Assembly (NCBI GenBank): GCA_963790335.1
Contig: CAWBOB010000001.1
Span: 358,753-422,752 of the forward strand
DNA from: JAOUEA01 sp963790335
Lineage (GTDB): Bacteria > Actinomycetota > UBA4738 > HRBIN12
Length of the DNA: 64,000 bases
Direction of reading: 5' to 3'
Under the pieces are notes generated by a model that had not been told where the DNA came from, ran no database searches, and worked only from the letters and a program-made list of their open reading frames with translations. Position 1 is the stretch's first letter. Each line of letters opens with the position of its first letter. The translations under genes were made by a program, and so were the position numbers. Positions 1 through 8,160 of this stretch are shown here, in pieces.

Positions 1-549
1 TCGCCGGCCGAAGTCCGAGTGCACGACGATACCTCGGGCGCGGCGCGCGACGTGCGCGCACCACGGCTCACGGAGGGGCTCGTTGCGGATGACGTCGGGG
101 TCGGTCACGTGAGGGCGCAGCCGCGCCGCCTCGCGTGCCGCCATGTAGCCCAGCGGCTCGCCCGCCGCCTTCAGACCACGCACGAAGTCGTCGAGCGCGA
201 GGTCGTGCAGCACGACGAGCGCGCTCGTCAGGTACGCCCCCCGGTAGATCTCCAGATGGAACTCCACGTTGTTGCCGAGCTGGAAGACGCCGAGGTGGTA
301 TCCCGGGAACCTGCCCGCCAGCCGGCCTTCCACGGGCCACACGACGTCCATCCGGATGCGGTCGGCGAAGCCGATGCGATCGAGGCCGCCCAGCACGGCC
401 TCGTCGTAGGTCGCGATGCCCGTCGGCGCCGGCGGCAACGGGCCGGCGAAGACCACGTCGCCTTGCGATCCCGCTCCCCTGCCGTGCTCGACCTCGACGC
501 CCGAACCGGCGCCGCGCAGGCGTCGTCGGAGAGCGCGTGCCGAATGCAT
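1..549 (-). CDS. Glycosyltransferase, GT-B fold (C-terminus beyond window)
   Basis: The reading frame opens at an ATG at 549 that overlaps the stop of the upstream glycosyltransferase (ATGA) and stays open to the left edge, giving 183 residues of an N-terminal Rossmann-like domain. The motif GPLPPAPTGIATY at residues 36-48 is the glycine-rich acceptor-side loop seen at the start of many actinobacterial family 4 glycosyltransferases, and a conserved ...VHSDFG segment follows near residue 175. The UDP/GDP-sugar-binding domain with the E-x7-E motif would lie outside the window. The first 30 residues are arginine-rich and may not all be translated. It sits at the downstream end of a glycan-assembly operon, so a cytoplasmic sugar transfer to a lipid-linked or surface polysaccharide is inferred. 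Confidence 0.75.
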   Translation of the reverse strand, partial: MHSARALRRRLRGAGSGVEVEHGRGAGSQGDVVFAGPLPPAPTGIATYDEAVLGGLDRIGFADRIRMDVVWPVEGRLAGRFPGYHLGVFQLGNNVEFHLEIYRGAYLTSALVVLHDLALDDFVRGLKAAGEPLGYMAAREAARLRPHVTDPDVIRNEPLREPWCAHVARRARGIVVHSDFGRR

Positions 550-1598
550 CAGTCGAGGAGCCGCGCGACGATGTCTGGCCAGCGCGGCACGTCGGCGCGC
601 ACGAGCGCGTGCCCCTCCCTGCCCATGCGCTCGGCCCCGTCGCGATCGTTCCAGAGGCGATCGAACGCCTCGGCGATGGCCCTGGCCTCGGCCGGACGAA
701 CGAGCCCGGTCTCCTCGTCGCGCACGAACTCGAGCGGCCCGCCGCTGTCGACGAGGGTCACCACCGGACGCGAGGCCGCGAACCCCTCGATCGTGACGTA
801 GCCGTAGTCCTCGTCGTACGGACCGAAGTAGACGCCGAGCGCACCGCGGTAGAGCTCGCACAGGCGTTGGTCGCTCACCCCGATCTCGAACGACACCCGG
901 TCGGCGAGGCCGTGCTGCTCGACCTTCGATCGCAAGACGGGCTCATCGGGACCCCGGCCGACCAGCACGAGACGCACGCCCGTCGTGACGTGGCGCATCG
1001 CCTCGATCGCGAGCGACTGGCGCTTCAGGCTCTCCATGCGGCTGGGGAACACCAGATAGTCGCCGAGCCGTTCGGAAGGCGAGTCGAGCAACGCCTCGGC
1101 GATCTGGCTCGGGTGGTACAGGGGCTCGGCCGCGATCCGCAGCGAGCTCCAGAGCCGGTCGCGCACGTTCTTCGCGTTCGTGAACACCCGCTTGGCCTCA
1201 CCGAGAGCGACGCGGTCGGCTTCCCAGACCATGTCCCTGACCTTCGCGCCGTCGTCCTGACGCTTCAGGTCCGCGTAGTCGGGGTGATCCCAGAGCTCGT
1301 AGGCCGTGCGGTGCTGGTGGATGAGCCACACGATCTTGCGCTCGTGCTGGGCAAGGTAGGCGGGGAACTTCAGCCCGATCACCGCGTCGACCCGCAGGCC
1401 GTTGGATTCGGTGATGTCGAAGCTCCGCCAGACCGCCATCTGATGGGCGAGCTGGCTCGGCGGGTACCACTTGCCCGCGATCTGCACCAGGTCCGCTTCG
1501 TGGCCGGCGTCACGCAGCGCGCGCACGAGGGCCTCGGTGTGCGACTCTGCCCCGCCACGCACGAACGCCGTCTGCGGATGCAGCACGGCGATCCTCAC
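549..1598 (-). CDS. Glycosyltransferase family 4
   Basis: A 349-residue GT-B glycosyltransferase. The N-terminus (RIAVLHPQTAFVRGGAESH) carries the GGAE loop typical of family 4 enzymes. The C-terminal half has VFPSRMESLKRQ, then LVLVGRGPDEP, then EDYGYVTIEGFAASRPVV, where the two glutamates spaced by seven residues bind the nucleotide-sugar donor. The start is GTG at 1598, overlapping the stop of the upstream gene (GTGA), and the stop overlaps the ATG of the next transferase, so translation of the three genes is probably coupled. Likely a cytoplasmic transferase in synthesis of a surface glycan; donor and acceptor cannot be told from sequence. Confidence 0.9.
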   Translation of the reverse strand: MRIAVLHPQTAFVRGGAESHTEALVRALRDAGHEADLVQIAGKWYPPSQLAHQMAVWRSFDITESNGLRVDAVIGLKFPAYLAQHERKIVWLIHQHRTAYELWDHPDYADLKRQDDGAKVRDMVWEADRVALGEAKRVFTNAKNVRDRLWSSLRIAAEPLYHPSQIAEALLDSPSERLGDYLVFPSRMESLKRQSLAIEAMRHVTTGVRLVLVGRGPDEPVLRSKVEQHGLADRVSFEIGVSDQRLCELYRGALGVYFGPYDEDYGYVTIEGFAASRPVVTLVDSGGPLEFVRDEETGLVRPAEARAIAEAFDRLWNDRDGAERMGREGHALVRADVPRWPDIVARLLD

Positions 1599-2047
1599 GC
1601 CGGTCCCCCTCGCTCCTCGGTGGCGCGCTGCTCGTGACCGGCCGCCTCGACCGCCTTCAGTCGATCGACCTCCGCCTCGAGGACCATGACCTTCTCGGCG
1701 AGGCTCGTCGTCAGCTCCGCGTGGTCGGCGAGCAGCCGATCATAGCGCCAGGTCGCAGGACGCATGAGACGCCACAGCCGCCGCTTCAGCTGACGCCGCC
1801 ACGTCGACGGCGAGGCCAGGTTGCCCTCGCCCATGGGGATCACGGCGGACTCGTCGATGCGCATCTGGGCCGCGAAGTCGTGCAGGCGATCGCGGATCTC
1901 GGGCGTCAGCATGCGGGCGCGGGCAGCCGTCTCACGCGCCCAGTACATCTCGCGGAGCAGCGCGCGCTGCTCGTCGCCCGACTCGGGCAGCGATCCGTCC
2001 GGCCCATCGTGCTGGGGCGCCGCTTCCGGCGGATCCTGGTCCACCAT
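1595..2047 (-). CDS. Hypothetical protein with coiled-coil C-terminus
   Basis: A 150-residue protein without a recognised enzyme domain. Residues about 70-125 contain a basic segment (LKRRLWRLMRPATWRYDRL) followed by a heptad-like helix (SLAEKVMVLEAEVDRLKAV). The same basic-plus-coil arrangement occurs in front of the methyltransferase encoded just upstream, so the two proteins may pair or dock on the same partner. I chose ATG 2047 because a -10-like hexamer TAGCCT lies 8 bases upstream, as for other first genes here; a GTG-type start at 2065 is also open. The 3' end overlaps the start of the glycosyltransferase. Function unknown; a scaffold in glycan assembly is a guess from context. Confidence 0.7.
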   Translation of the reverse strand: MVDQDPPEAAPQHDGPDGSLPESGDEQRALLREMYWARETAARARMLTPEIRDRLHDFAAQMRIDESAVIPMGEGNLASPSTWRRQLKRRLWRLMRPATWRYDRLLADHAELTTSLAEKVMVLEAEVDRLKAVEAAGHEQRATEERGGPA

Positions 2048-2095
2048 GGTCTCGGAGGCTAGCACCGCTTCGCGACGCCTCCTGCGGCCGCTCGG

Positions 2096-3130
2096 TCACC
2101 CGGTCTCGTCGCCGACCGCGCTCTCGTCGGCCGAGCGAGCCCAGATCGCGAAGTCCTGCGCGTTTCCCCGGTGGTCCTCGTTGAGGAAGACGACCTCGAC
2201 GTCGCGGAAGCCGGCGTGCTCGGCCATGAGACGCAGCGTCTCGGGGTGCCCGGGCCACGTGTGCGTCACGTCGGCGACGAAGTAGGAAGCCACGGCGTCG
2301 GGGTTGAGCCCGTTGATCGTCTCGATCAGCATCGCGCCGCCGGGCCGGAGCATCGCGTGGATGCGCTCGAACAGCGGGATCCACTCGCCTCGGGGGATGT
2401 GCTCGATCAGTTGGATCGCACTGACCGCTCCCGGGGGCTCGCCTCGGCGCGTCTCGAGGTAGCCGTCGACCTCGGCGAGGGTGGCATCCAGACCCTTGGC
2501 TCGGCACACCTCGATGGCGCCCGGCGAGCTGTCGACGCCGTGCACGCGCCAGCCCCATTCCTGCACGAGCTCGCAGAGGTCACCGAGACCGCATCCGAGA
2601 TCGAGCCACAATGGCTGGACGCTGCCGACGGTCTCGTCGTTCGCCACGATCTCGTCCCGAAGCGTGACGGCGAACCGTTCGTACTGCCGTAGACGCGCGA
2701 TGACCGAGGAGGCGTCGCCGCGCATCCGCTGCTCGAACGCCCAGTAGTAGGCATCGTCGACGACCGGTGCGCCGACCGCATTCGAGCGGCCGGCTGGAGC
2801 GATGGCGCGCAGCTCCGCGAGGGCCCGGTCCAACCGGTCCAGATCACCGTGCGCACGGTCGAGCTCCTCGGTGATGCCACCCACCCGCTCCGCGAGCTCG
2901 AGCGCCACGGCTGCGAGCTCGGTCGCCAACCGGTCGGATCGCCGCGTCGCCGGTCGGGTGAGCCGGAACACGCCTCGCTTCACCGCACCCTTCAACGCGG
3001 AGCTGGATGTGAGATACGGCTCTGCCGGAACCGTTTCCCCCTGCTCGGTCCGCAACCGCTCGACGAGGGTGCGCAGCCGATCGCGCAGATCCTGCTCGGC
3101 CTCGGCACCGATCGGGCCCTCGTCGCTCAC
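2096..3130 (-). CDS. Class I SAM-dependent methyltransferase with N-terminal coiled coil
   Basis: About 344 residues. The second half is a Rossmann methyltransferase: motif I is LDLGCGLGDLCELV, followed by the acidic residue ending beta-2 (VHGVDSSPGA), then IQLIEHIP and a C-terminal ...FLNEDHRGNAQDFAIWA. The first 130 residues hold a basic motif (RLTRPATRRSDRL) and a long leucine/glutamate coiled coil that resemble the small protein at 1595-2047. Such two-part methyltransferases are common in polysaccharide loci, where they cap or decorate sugar chains. GTG 3130 is preferred because TAGGCT lies 8 bases upstream; GTG 3148 is the alternative. Substrate unknown. Confidence 0.85.
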   Translation of the reverse strand: MSDEGPIGAEAEQDLRDRLRTLVERLRTEQGETVPAEPYLTSSSALKGAVKRGVFRLTRPATRRSDRLATELAAVALELAERVGGITEELDRAHGDLDRLDRALAELRAIAPAGRSNAVGAPVVDDAYYWAFEQRMRGDASSVIARLRQYERFAVTLRDEIVANDETVGSVQPLWLDLGCGLGDLCELVQEWGWRVHGVDSSPGAIEVCRAKGLDATLAEVDGYLETRRGEPPGAVSAIQLIEHIPRGEWIPLFERIHAMLRPGGAMLIETINGLNPDAVASYFVADVTHTWPGHPETLRLMAEHAGFRDVEVVFLNEDHRGNAQDFAIWARSADESAVGDETG

Positions 3131-3166
3131 GGCGACCGAGCCTAGCACCGGCCCATCGGTCGTTCG

Positions 3167-3712
3167 TCACCAGACATCGCCGGAGCGCCAGTCGCAGGTG
3201 ATCGCGGCGTCGAGGTCGAGGTCCGCTGGGGTCGTCGGTGTGCGCACGACCATGATGAAGCCATCATCGTCGGGTGTGCGAACGACGCCCGTGCTCGTGC
3301 GGACGCCGGTCGGTCCTCTCCAGCGTTCCCAGCCCAGCCGCTCGTAGAAGTGGAAGAGACCGGTCCCGAGGGCTCCGAGCTCGTACCTGTCGGCGATGCA
3401 TGCACCGACGGCGAGCATGACCTGTGTCGCGTGGCCGCGGCGCCGGTGCTCGAGCTTCGTCGCGACGGCCTCGACGTAGCCGGCGTGCAGTTCCCGGCCC
3501 CCGGTCTCGAGCACCCGCTCGACCACCGACGCGTGGGACACGATCGCGCCGTCGATCTCCAGCAGGAAGTGTGTCCCCCCGATGGCGCTCGCCCAGTCGT
3601 GGTCCGAGTACGTGTCGCCCTCGTCGGCCCATGCGGCATCGAACATCGCCCTCAGGCTCGTCAGTTCCTCACTCGACAGCCTGCTCGTCTCCGCCGTACG
3701 GACGGACCTCAT
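3167..3712 (-). CDS. aac(2'): Aminoglycoside 2'-N-acetyltransferase, AAC(2')-I family (GNAT)
   Basis: A 181-residue GNAT protein that matches the mycobacterial AAC(2')-I family along its whole length, judged from remembered family sequence. Seen here: IGGTHFLLEIDGAIVSHASV, then GYVEAVAT, the acetyl-CoA loop with basic residues LEHRRRGHAT, ELGALGTG, YERLGWERWRGPTGV, RTPDDDGF and the diagnostic C-terminus CDWRSGDVW. The family transfers acetyl from acetyl-CoA to the 2'-amino group of aminoglycosides such as gentamicin and tobramycin; in mycobacteria the gene is chromosomal and its natural role is debated. ATG 3712 gives the family length, with a GGAAGC-type ribosome site upstream; the longer open frame to 4243 is antisense to the phosphoesterase. 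No mobile-element sequence flanks it, so it looks intrinsic. Confidence 0.85.
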   Translation of the reverse strand: MRSVRTAETSRLSSEELTSLRAMFDAAWADEGDTYSDHDWASAIGGTHFLLEIDGAIVSHASVVERVLETGGRELHAGYVEAVATKLEHRRRGHATQVMLAVGACIADRYELGALGTGLFHFYERLGWERWRGPTGVRTSTGVVRTPDDDGFIMVVRTPTTPADLDLDAAITCDWRSGDVW

Positions 3713-3729
3713 GCTCGGTGACCAGCTTC

Positions 3730-5055
3730 CTACGGTTCGAAGTAGATCGGCCCATCGCAATCGTCGCGCAGCGGTAGCGGGGTCGGCTGCCGAGGTTCCT
3801 GCTGGAAGTCGAATGCGCTGAGCATCGGCGTGGCCCGCCGATCGCGCTTCGTGAGCTTCGTGAGCCCCCAGTTGTCCTCGATGAACCGGAGCACGCTCGA
3901 GAACTCGCCGAGCTCGTGCGAGACGTGCCCGGGCTTCGCGTACGGGGAGAGCACGATCATCGGCACGCGGATGCCGAACCCGAACCCGTCGACCTGCGGC
4001 GGCGGAACGTGATCGTAGAAGCCGCCGTAGTCGTCCCACGTGAGGAAGATCGCGGTGTCCTTCCACATGTCGCTGCGCATGATCGCGTCGATCACCTCGG
4101 TCGACCAGTTCTCCCCGTGGCAGAAGTTGAACTCGGGATGCTCGCTCAACTCGAACCGCGGGGTGATCCACGTGACCGGGGGCAGCGCACCGGCCTCGAT
4201 GTCGTCGACCACCCGATCGACCGGGAAGATGTGCCGCTGCCACTTCTCAGGGTTCTCGCGGTACCGCCGGATCGCGGCGTAGGCCGACCAGATGTACCCC
4301 CGTTGATCTTCCTGGGCCGCGTAGTAGGCCCACGGGATGCCGGCCCGGTTCAGCAGATCGCCTTCGGTCACGAAGTCGAAACACGGTCGCACGCGCCTGA
4401 CGATGCCTTCGCTGTCGGTGACCTCGACGAGTTGCTCGGGAGGTGCGTCGCAGCCGAACGTGTTCGAGCCGAGGCCGGGCCGCCGCCGGGGGTTGTCATG
4501 CGCTCCGCCGGACTGCGCGGCGATCGTGTAGAGGTGGTTGGGGAACGACGGGCCGTGCGCGCTCGCGAAGACGTTGTCGAACAGCGTGTACTCCTTCGCC
4601 CACCGCCAGTAGTTCGGGAGCTGATCCTTGTGGAGCTGCGTGTAGGCCCACCGCTCGGCGGACTCGCTCTGGTTGAACCCGTCCATCGCACCCCCGTTCC
4701 ACGCCGCGAGCGCGCACGCGTAGCAGTGCGGGATGTCCTCGCGGGTCGCCTGGTCGGTGCCCCGCACGAGTCGGCGCTCGACGCCGCGGTCCATGCCCAC
4801 GGACACGCCACGCGCCCCGGGGAACCTCCCGAACAGGTGGTCGAAGGTCCGGTTCTCCTTGATCAGGAAGACCACGTGCTTGATCGGCCATCGGGTCGGG
4901 AAGATGCTCGCGTCGACCTGCCGGGCGACCGAAGGGCTCGACGCGATCGGCGACGGAGCGGTGGGCAACGGCGCCGTGGTCTGCACGTCACCATCGGCCC
5001 GCACGCAGGCAGCGGCCACGAGGGAAGCAGCGAGCACGGGCACCAGGCGGCGCAT
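3730..5055 (-). CDS. Secreted phosphoesterase / phospholipase C-like (PF04185)
   Basis: A 441-residue exported protein of the phospholipase C/acid phosphatase superfamily. Residues 1-20 form a signal peptide ending LVAAAC, which could be a lipoprotein box. The mature part has IKHVVFLIKENRTFDHLFG with the metal-binding ENRTFD motif near residues 66-71, then AHGPSFPNHLYTIAA, and C-terminal TWDDYGGFYDHVPPP plus RVPMIVLSPYAKPGHVSHE, which are the remaining metal and phosphate-binding blocks. Members cleave phosphodiester bonds in phospholipids or phosphosugars outside the cell. A TAGACT hexamer 6 bases before the ATG suggests a leaderless transcript. Whether it acts on the locally made glycan is unknown. 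Confidence 0.87.
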   Translation of the reverse strand: MRRLVPVLAASLVAAACVRADGDVQTTAPLPTAPSPIASSPSVARQVDASIFPTRWPIKHVVFLIKENRTFDHLFGRFPGARGVSVGMDRGVERRLVRGTDQATREDIPHCYACALAAWNGGAMDGFNQSESAERWAYTQLHKDQLPNYWRWAKEYTLFDNVFASAHGPSFPNHLYTIAAQSGGAHDNPRRRPGLGSNTFGCDAPPEQLVEVTDSEGIVRRVRPCFDFVTEGDLLNRAGIPWAYYAAQEDQRGYIWSAYAAIRRYRENPEKWQRHIFPVDRVVDDIEAGALPPVTWITPRFELSEHPEFNFCHGENWSTEVIDAIMRSDMWKDTAIFLTWDDYGGFYDHVPPPQVDGFGFGIRVPMIVLSPYAKPGHVSHELGEFSSVLRFIEDNWGLTKLTKRDRRATPMLSAFDFQQEPRQPTPLPLRDDCDGPIYFEP

Positions 5056-5085
5056 CGGCGGAGTCTATCGATGCAGCCGGAGCGC

Positions 5086-5931
5086 TCAGGGCGTGTCGAG
5101 CGCAACCGCGAGGAAGTCCTTCAAGCCCTCCTCGAGTGACGGCATCGGATCGATGCCGAGGTGCGGCGTGAACACGCTCGTGAGCGCCGAGTAGACGGGC
5201 CGAGGTGCGCGCAGGGCGAGCTCGCGAGCGAGCTGAGGCTCGACCGAGCCGGCAGACCCCGTGAGCTCGAGGATCCGAGTGAGCACCTGGAACCACGAGG
5301 CCGGCTCGGGACCCCCGAGGTGGTAGACACCGAAGCGGCCGGTCAGCGCGAGCGGCAAGAAGCGTTCGGCCAGGTGACCGACGAACGTGGGGGACCCCCA
5401 GCGATCCGCCAGGCCACCCACCGTCTCACCGGCGACCAGGCCACGGACGGTGCGCGAGAGGTAGTCACGGCCTCCGCCGTAGACGTGGCCCACACGCACC
5501 ACGAACGAGGCCGGTGCGATCTGGCGCACGAACCGCTCCCCCGCGAGCTTGGATCGTCCGTAGACCGACAGTGGCGAGGGCTCGTCGGTCTCGTCGTAGG
5601 GAGCCCCTTTCGCGCCGTCGAACACGTAGTCGGTGGAGACGTGCACCAGCGTCGACCCGCTCGCCCGCGCCGCCAGGGCGAGATGCTGCGGGCCGAGGGC
5701 GTTGTCGCGGAACGACCTCGGTTGATCGGTCTCGTTGTCGTCGACCCTCGTGAAGGCGGCGAAGTTGAAGATGACATCGGCCATCAGCGGTTCAACGGTC
5801 TGGCGGACGGCGTCGTGGTCGCCTACGTCGAGAGCGGCATGATCGAACGCGTGCAGCTCGTGATGGGAGGGAAGCTGTCGGACGAAGGCGCTTCCCAGGT
5901 CGCCGCCCGCCCCCGTGACGACGAGCCTCAT
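5086..5931 (-). CDS. rmlD: dTDP-4-dehydrorhamnose reductase
   Basis: A 281-residue extended short-chain dehydrogenase. The NADPH-binding glycine motif TGAGGDLG is at residues 6-13, STDYVFDG at 99-106 and the catalytic YxxxK pair at Tyr124/Lys128 (VYGRSKLAGERF), all standard for RmlD. It reduces dTDP-4-keto-L-rhamnose to dTDP-L-rhamnose, the last step of the rhamnose donor pathway. Its start overlaps the stop of rmlB (ATGA), and rmlA follows 2.7 kb upstream; no rmlC epimerase is visible in the window. The product feeds rhamnosyl residues into cell-wall or capsular glycans made by the neighbouring transferases. Confidence 0.88.
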   Translation of the reverse strand: MRLVVTGAGGDLGSAFVRQLPSHHELHAFDHAALDVGDHDAVRQTVEPLMADVIFNFAAFTRVDDNETDQPRSFRDNALGPQHLALAARASGSTLVHVSTDYVFDGAKGAPYDETDEPSPLSVYGRSKLAGERFVRQIAPASFVVRVGHVYGGGRDYLSRTVRGLVAGETVGGLADRWGSPTFVGHLAERFLPLALTGRFGVYHLGGPEPASWFQVLTRILELTGSAGSVEPQLARELALRAPRPVYSALTSVFTPHLGIDPMPSLEEGLKDFLAVALDTP

Positions 5932-6929
5932 GCGTCCGCGCCCTGTGCCCGAGGCGCCGTCACGACCGGCACGACGTGGTCGGCTTCCAGCGTGTCGAGG
6001 TGCCGTCGGTACCAGTCGACGGTGTGGGCGAGCGCCTCACCGAACTCCCACCTCGGGCTCCACCCCAGCGCGACGAGCCGGTCCGAGCGCAGGCCGTACC
6101 TGAAGTCGTGGCCCGGCCGGTCGGGGACGAGCGTGATGAGGTCGGGCCGGGCTCCGGCGAGCTCGCAGATGCGCCGGGCGAGCTCGAGGTTGGACAGCTC
6201 GTGTCCCCGGCCGAGGTTGTAGACGGCGCCGAGCTCGCCGCGATCGAGGACCGCCAGCGCGCCGCGGACCCAGTCCTCGACGTAGAGGAGCTCCCGCCGC
6301 TGCTGGCCCCGGTCGTACACGGGCACGGGCAGGCCGCGCAGGGCGTCGATCGCGAAGGTCGGCACCACGCGCTCGATCTGGCGAGGCCCGAAGGCGTTGG
6401 TGCCGCGCACCACCACGACGGGCACGCCGTAGGTGGCGACGGCTGCAGTGCAGAGCATGTCGGCCGCCGCCTTGCTCGCGGCGTAGGGGCTCCGCGGACG
6501 CAGCGGCGCATCCTCGTCGAACAGCCCTCCAGCCGGATCGCCCTCGCCGTACACCTCGTCGGTCGAGATCATCAGCATGCGCGTGCCGTGCCGGCGCACC
6601 GCCCCGAGCAGGGTCTGGGTGCCGATGACGTTCGTCACGAGGAAGCCGTCCGGATCGTCGATGCTGCGATCGACGTGGGTCTCTGCCGCGGCGTGCACCA
6701 CGGCGTCGGCCTCGGCGAGCAGAGGCTCCACCACGCCCACGTCGCGGACATCGCCCTGCACGAACGTGAACCGGGCGGCGTTCCGATGCCGCTCGAGGTT
6801 CGCGAGGCTTCCCCCGGCCGAGAGACGGTCGAGCACCGTGACCCGGTTCCCGCGCTCGATCAGCGCGTCGACGAGGTGCGAACCGATGAACCCGGCGCCG
6901 CCGGTGACCAGCACATGTGCATCGGACAT
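5928..6929 (-). CDS. rmlB: dTDP-glucose 4,6-dehydratase
   Basis: A 333-residue NAD-dependent sugar nucleotide dehydratase. GGAGFIG at residues 10-16 binds NAD, the active-site triad STDE is at 122-125 (Thr, Asp, Glu used for C4 oxidation and C5/C6 water loss), and Tyr149/Lys153 form the YxxxK pair in SPYAASKAAADML. It converts dTDP-glucose to dTDP-4-keto-6-deoxyglucose for dTDP-rhamnose or another deoxysugar. ATG 6929 gives the normal family N-terminus; the longer upstream frame is antisense to the next gene. A TAGACT hexamer near 6990-7000 may be its promoter. UDP-glucose/GDP-mannose dehydratase specificity is less likely given rmlA and rmlD nearby. Confidence 0.85.
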   Translation of the reverse strand: MSDAHVLVTGGAGFIGSHLVDALIERGNRVTVLDRLSAGGSLANLERHRNAARFTFVQGDVRDVGVVEPLLAEADAVVHAAAETHVDRSIDDPDGFLVTNVIGTQTLLGAVRRHGTRMLMISTDEVYGEGDPAGGLFDEDAPLRPRSPYAASKAAADMLCTAAVATYGVPVVVVRGTNAFGPRQIERVVPTFAIDALRGLPVPVYDRGQQRRELLYVEDWVRGALAVLDRGELGAVYNLGRGHELSNLELARRICELAGARPDLITLVPDRPGHDFRYGLRSDRLVALGWSPRWEFGEALAHTVDWYRRHLDTLEADHVVPVVTAPRAQGADA

Positions 6930-6990
6930 ACGGACCCCGGTGACTCGGTGGATCGGAAGAACAGCGGGAGATCGGGCGTTTCGAGCGAGT

Positions 6991-8148
6991 CTACCCGCGG
7001 GCCCGCTCGTCGGCTGCTCGCAGCGCCGCGGCGGTGCCGCGCGCGGTCGCCTCCCAGGTGAACCTCGAGGCTCTGGTGAGGCCCGCGGCCGAGAGCATGG
7101 CGCGCAGGTCGGCGTCGTCGAACAGCTGCGCCATGCCCTCGGCGATCGCCCGCTCGTCACGGGGATCGACGGCGATCGCAGCATCACCCGTCACCTCGGG
7201 CAGCGACGACACATCGGAGGTGAGCACCGGCAGCCCCGCCGCGAACCCTTCCAAGACCGGGAAGCCGAACCCCTCGTAGAGCGACGGGTACGCGAGCATG
7301 CTCGCGCCGGTCATCAAGGCGACCTTCTCCCGGTCGCTCACGTAGCCGGTGCGAACGATGCGGGCGCGAGCCGCGGCCGGAAGCTCTGCGATGAGGTCCT
7401 CGAGCCGCTCGGCCGCCCTGGGATCCCACCGCACCGGACCACCGGCGATCACCAGGCGCGTCCCGGGGGGAAGCGTCGCGAACGCACGCACGAGCGTATC
7501 GAGGTTCTTGCGGGGCTCGATGCCTCCCACGAACAGGGCGTAGGGCTGGTCCACCCCGTACTTGCGTCTGACCGCCTCGACGGCCTCGTGCGGGGCCGGC
7601 GCGAACGCCGACATGTCCACGCCGAGGGGCGTGACCGACACCCGGGCCTCGTCGACCTCGTGCGCCGCGAGCAGATCATGTTTCGTGGAGTGCGAGGGCA
7701 CGAGCACGCCGGCGGCGCGGTGCAGCCACTCGTCGAACCGGCGGCGCCATCGAGCGTCCATGTGCGGTGCGGTCTCGGGCAGCCGCTCGTACGCGAGGTC
7801 GTGCACGACCATGACCACGCCGGGGCTCGTCGTCGCCGGGGGCACGAAGTTCGTCGCGAGCAGCACGTCGAACTCCACCGACCACTCGATGCGAGGCACG
7901 CCGAGTCGCGACGACATCGGTCCGAACACGCGTGCCGGGAACCGGGAGGCCTTCTCGGTGAGGTTCGCCGCGTGCACGCCCGTGAAGAACGAGCGCGGGC
8001 GGAACGCTCCCTTCGCGTGCAGGTACCACGCGATGTACTCGCTGGCCGGGTCGGCGTGCGGCAGGTGTCGGATCACCTGCTGCGTGTACTGACCCACGCC
8101 GGTGCGACGTGGGTCGAGCGCCGGCCGGGCGTCGATCACGGCTCGCAT
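6991..8148 (-). CDS. Glycosyltransferase family 4
   Basis: A 385-residue GT-B enzyme. The N-terminus has DARPALDPRRTGVGQYTQQ, the usual glycine loop of mannosyl/rhamnosyl-type family 4 transferases. The donor domain shows YALFVGGIEPRKNLDTLVRA, then RLVIAGGPV and EGFGFPVLEGFAAGLPVLTS containing the paired glutamates, followed by GDAAIAVDPRDERAIAEGM. It is the same subtype as the gene at 21228-22364. TAAGCT lies 9 bases upstream of the ATG, consistent with its own transcript. Expected to add a hexose or deoxyhexose to a lipid-linked chain at the inner face of the membrane. Confidence 0.9.
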   Translation of the reverse strand: MRAVIDARPALDPRRTGVGQYTQQVIRHLPHADPASEYIAWYLHAKGAFRPRSFFTGVHAANLTEKASRFPARVFGPMSSRLGVPRIEWSVEFDVLLATNFVPPATTSPGVVMVVHDLAYERLPETAPHMDARWRRRFDEWLHRAAGVLVPSHSTKHDLLAAHEVDEARVSVTPLGVDMSAFAPAPHEAVEAVRRKYGVDQPYALFVGGIEPRKNLDTLVRAFATLPPGTRLVIAGGPVRWDPRAAERLEDLIAELPAAARARIVRTGYVSDREKVALMTGASMLAYPSLYEGFGFPVLEGFAAGLPVLTSDVSSLPEVTGDAAIAVDPRDERAIAEGMAQLFDDADLRAMLSAAGLTRASRFTWEATARGTAAALRAADERARG

Positions 8149-8160
8149 GAACCTCGGAGC

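Noticed and set aside
135..1637. 500-codon open frame on the plus strand
   Set aside because: It is antisense to two glycosyltransferases with clear motifs; its translation is Arg/Pro/Ala-rich text without domains, as expected from high-G+C third-position bias. The same holds for long antisense frames at 6577-8634, 16515-18257, 40497-41492 and 49147-52956.
3713..4243. N-terminal extension of the acetyltransferase to 358 residues
   Set aside because: The extension is the phosphoesterase gene read in another frame on the same strand; ATG 3712 gives the exact AAC(2') family length.
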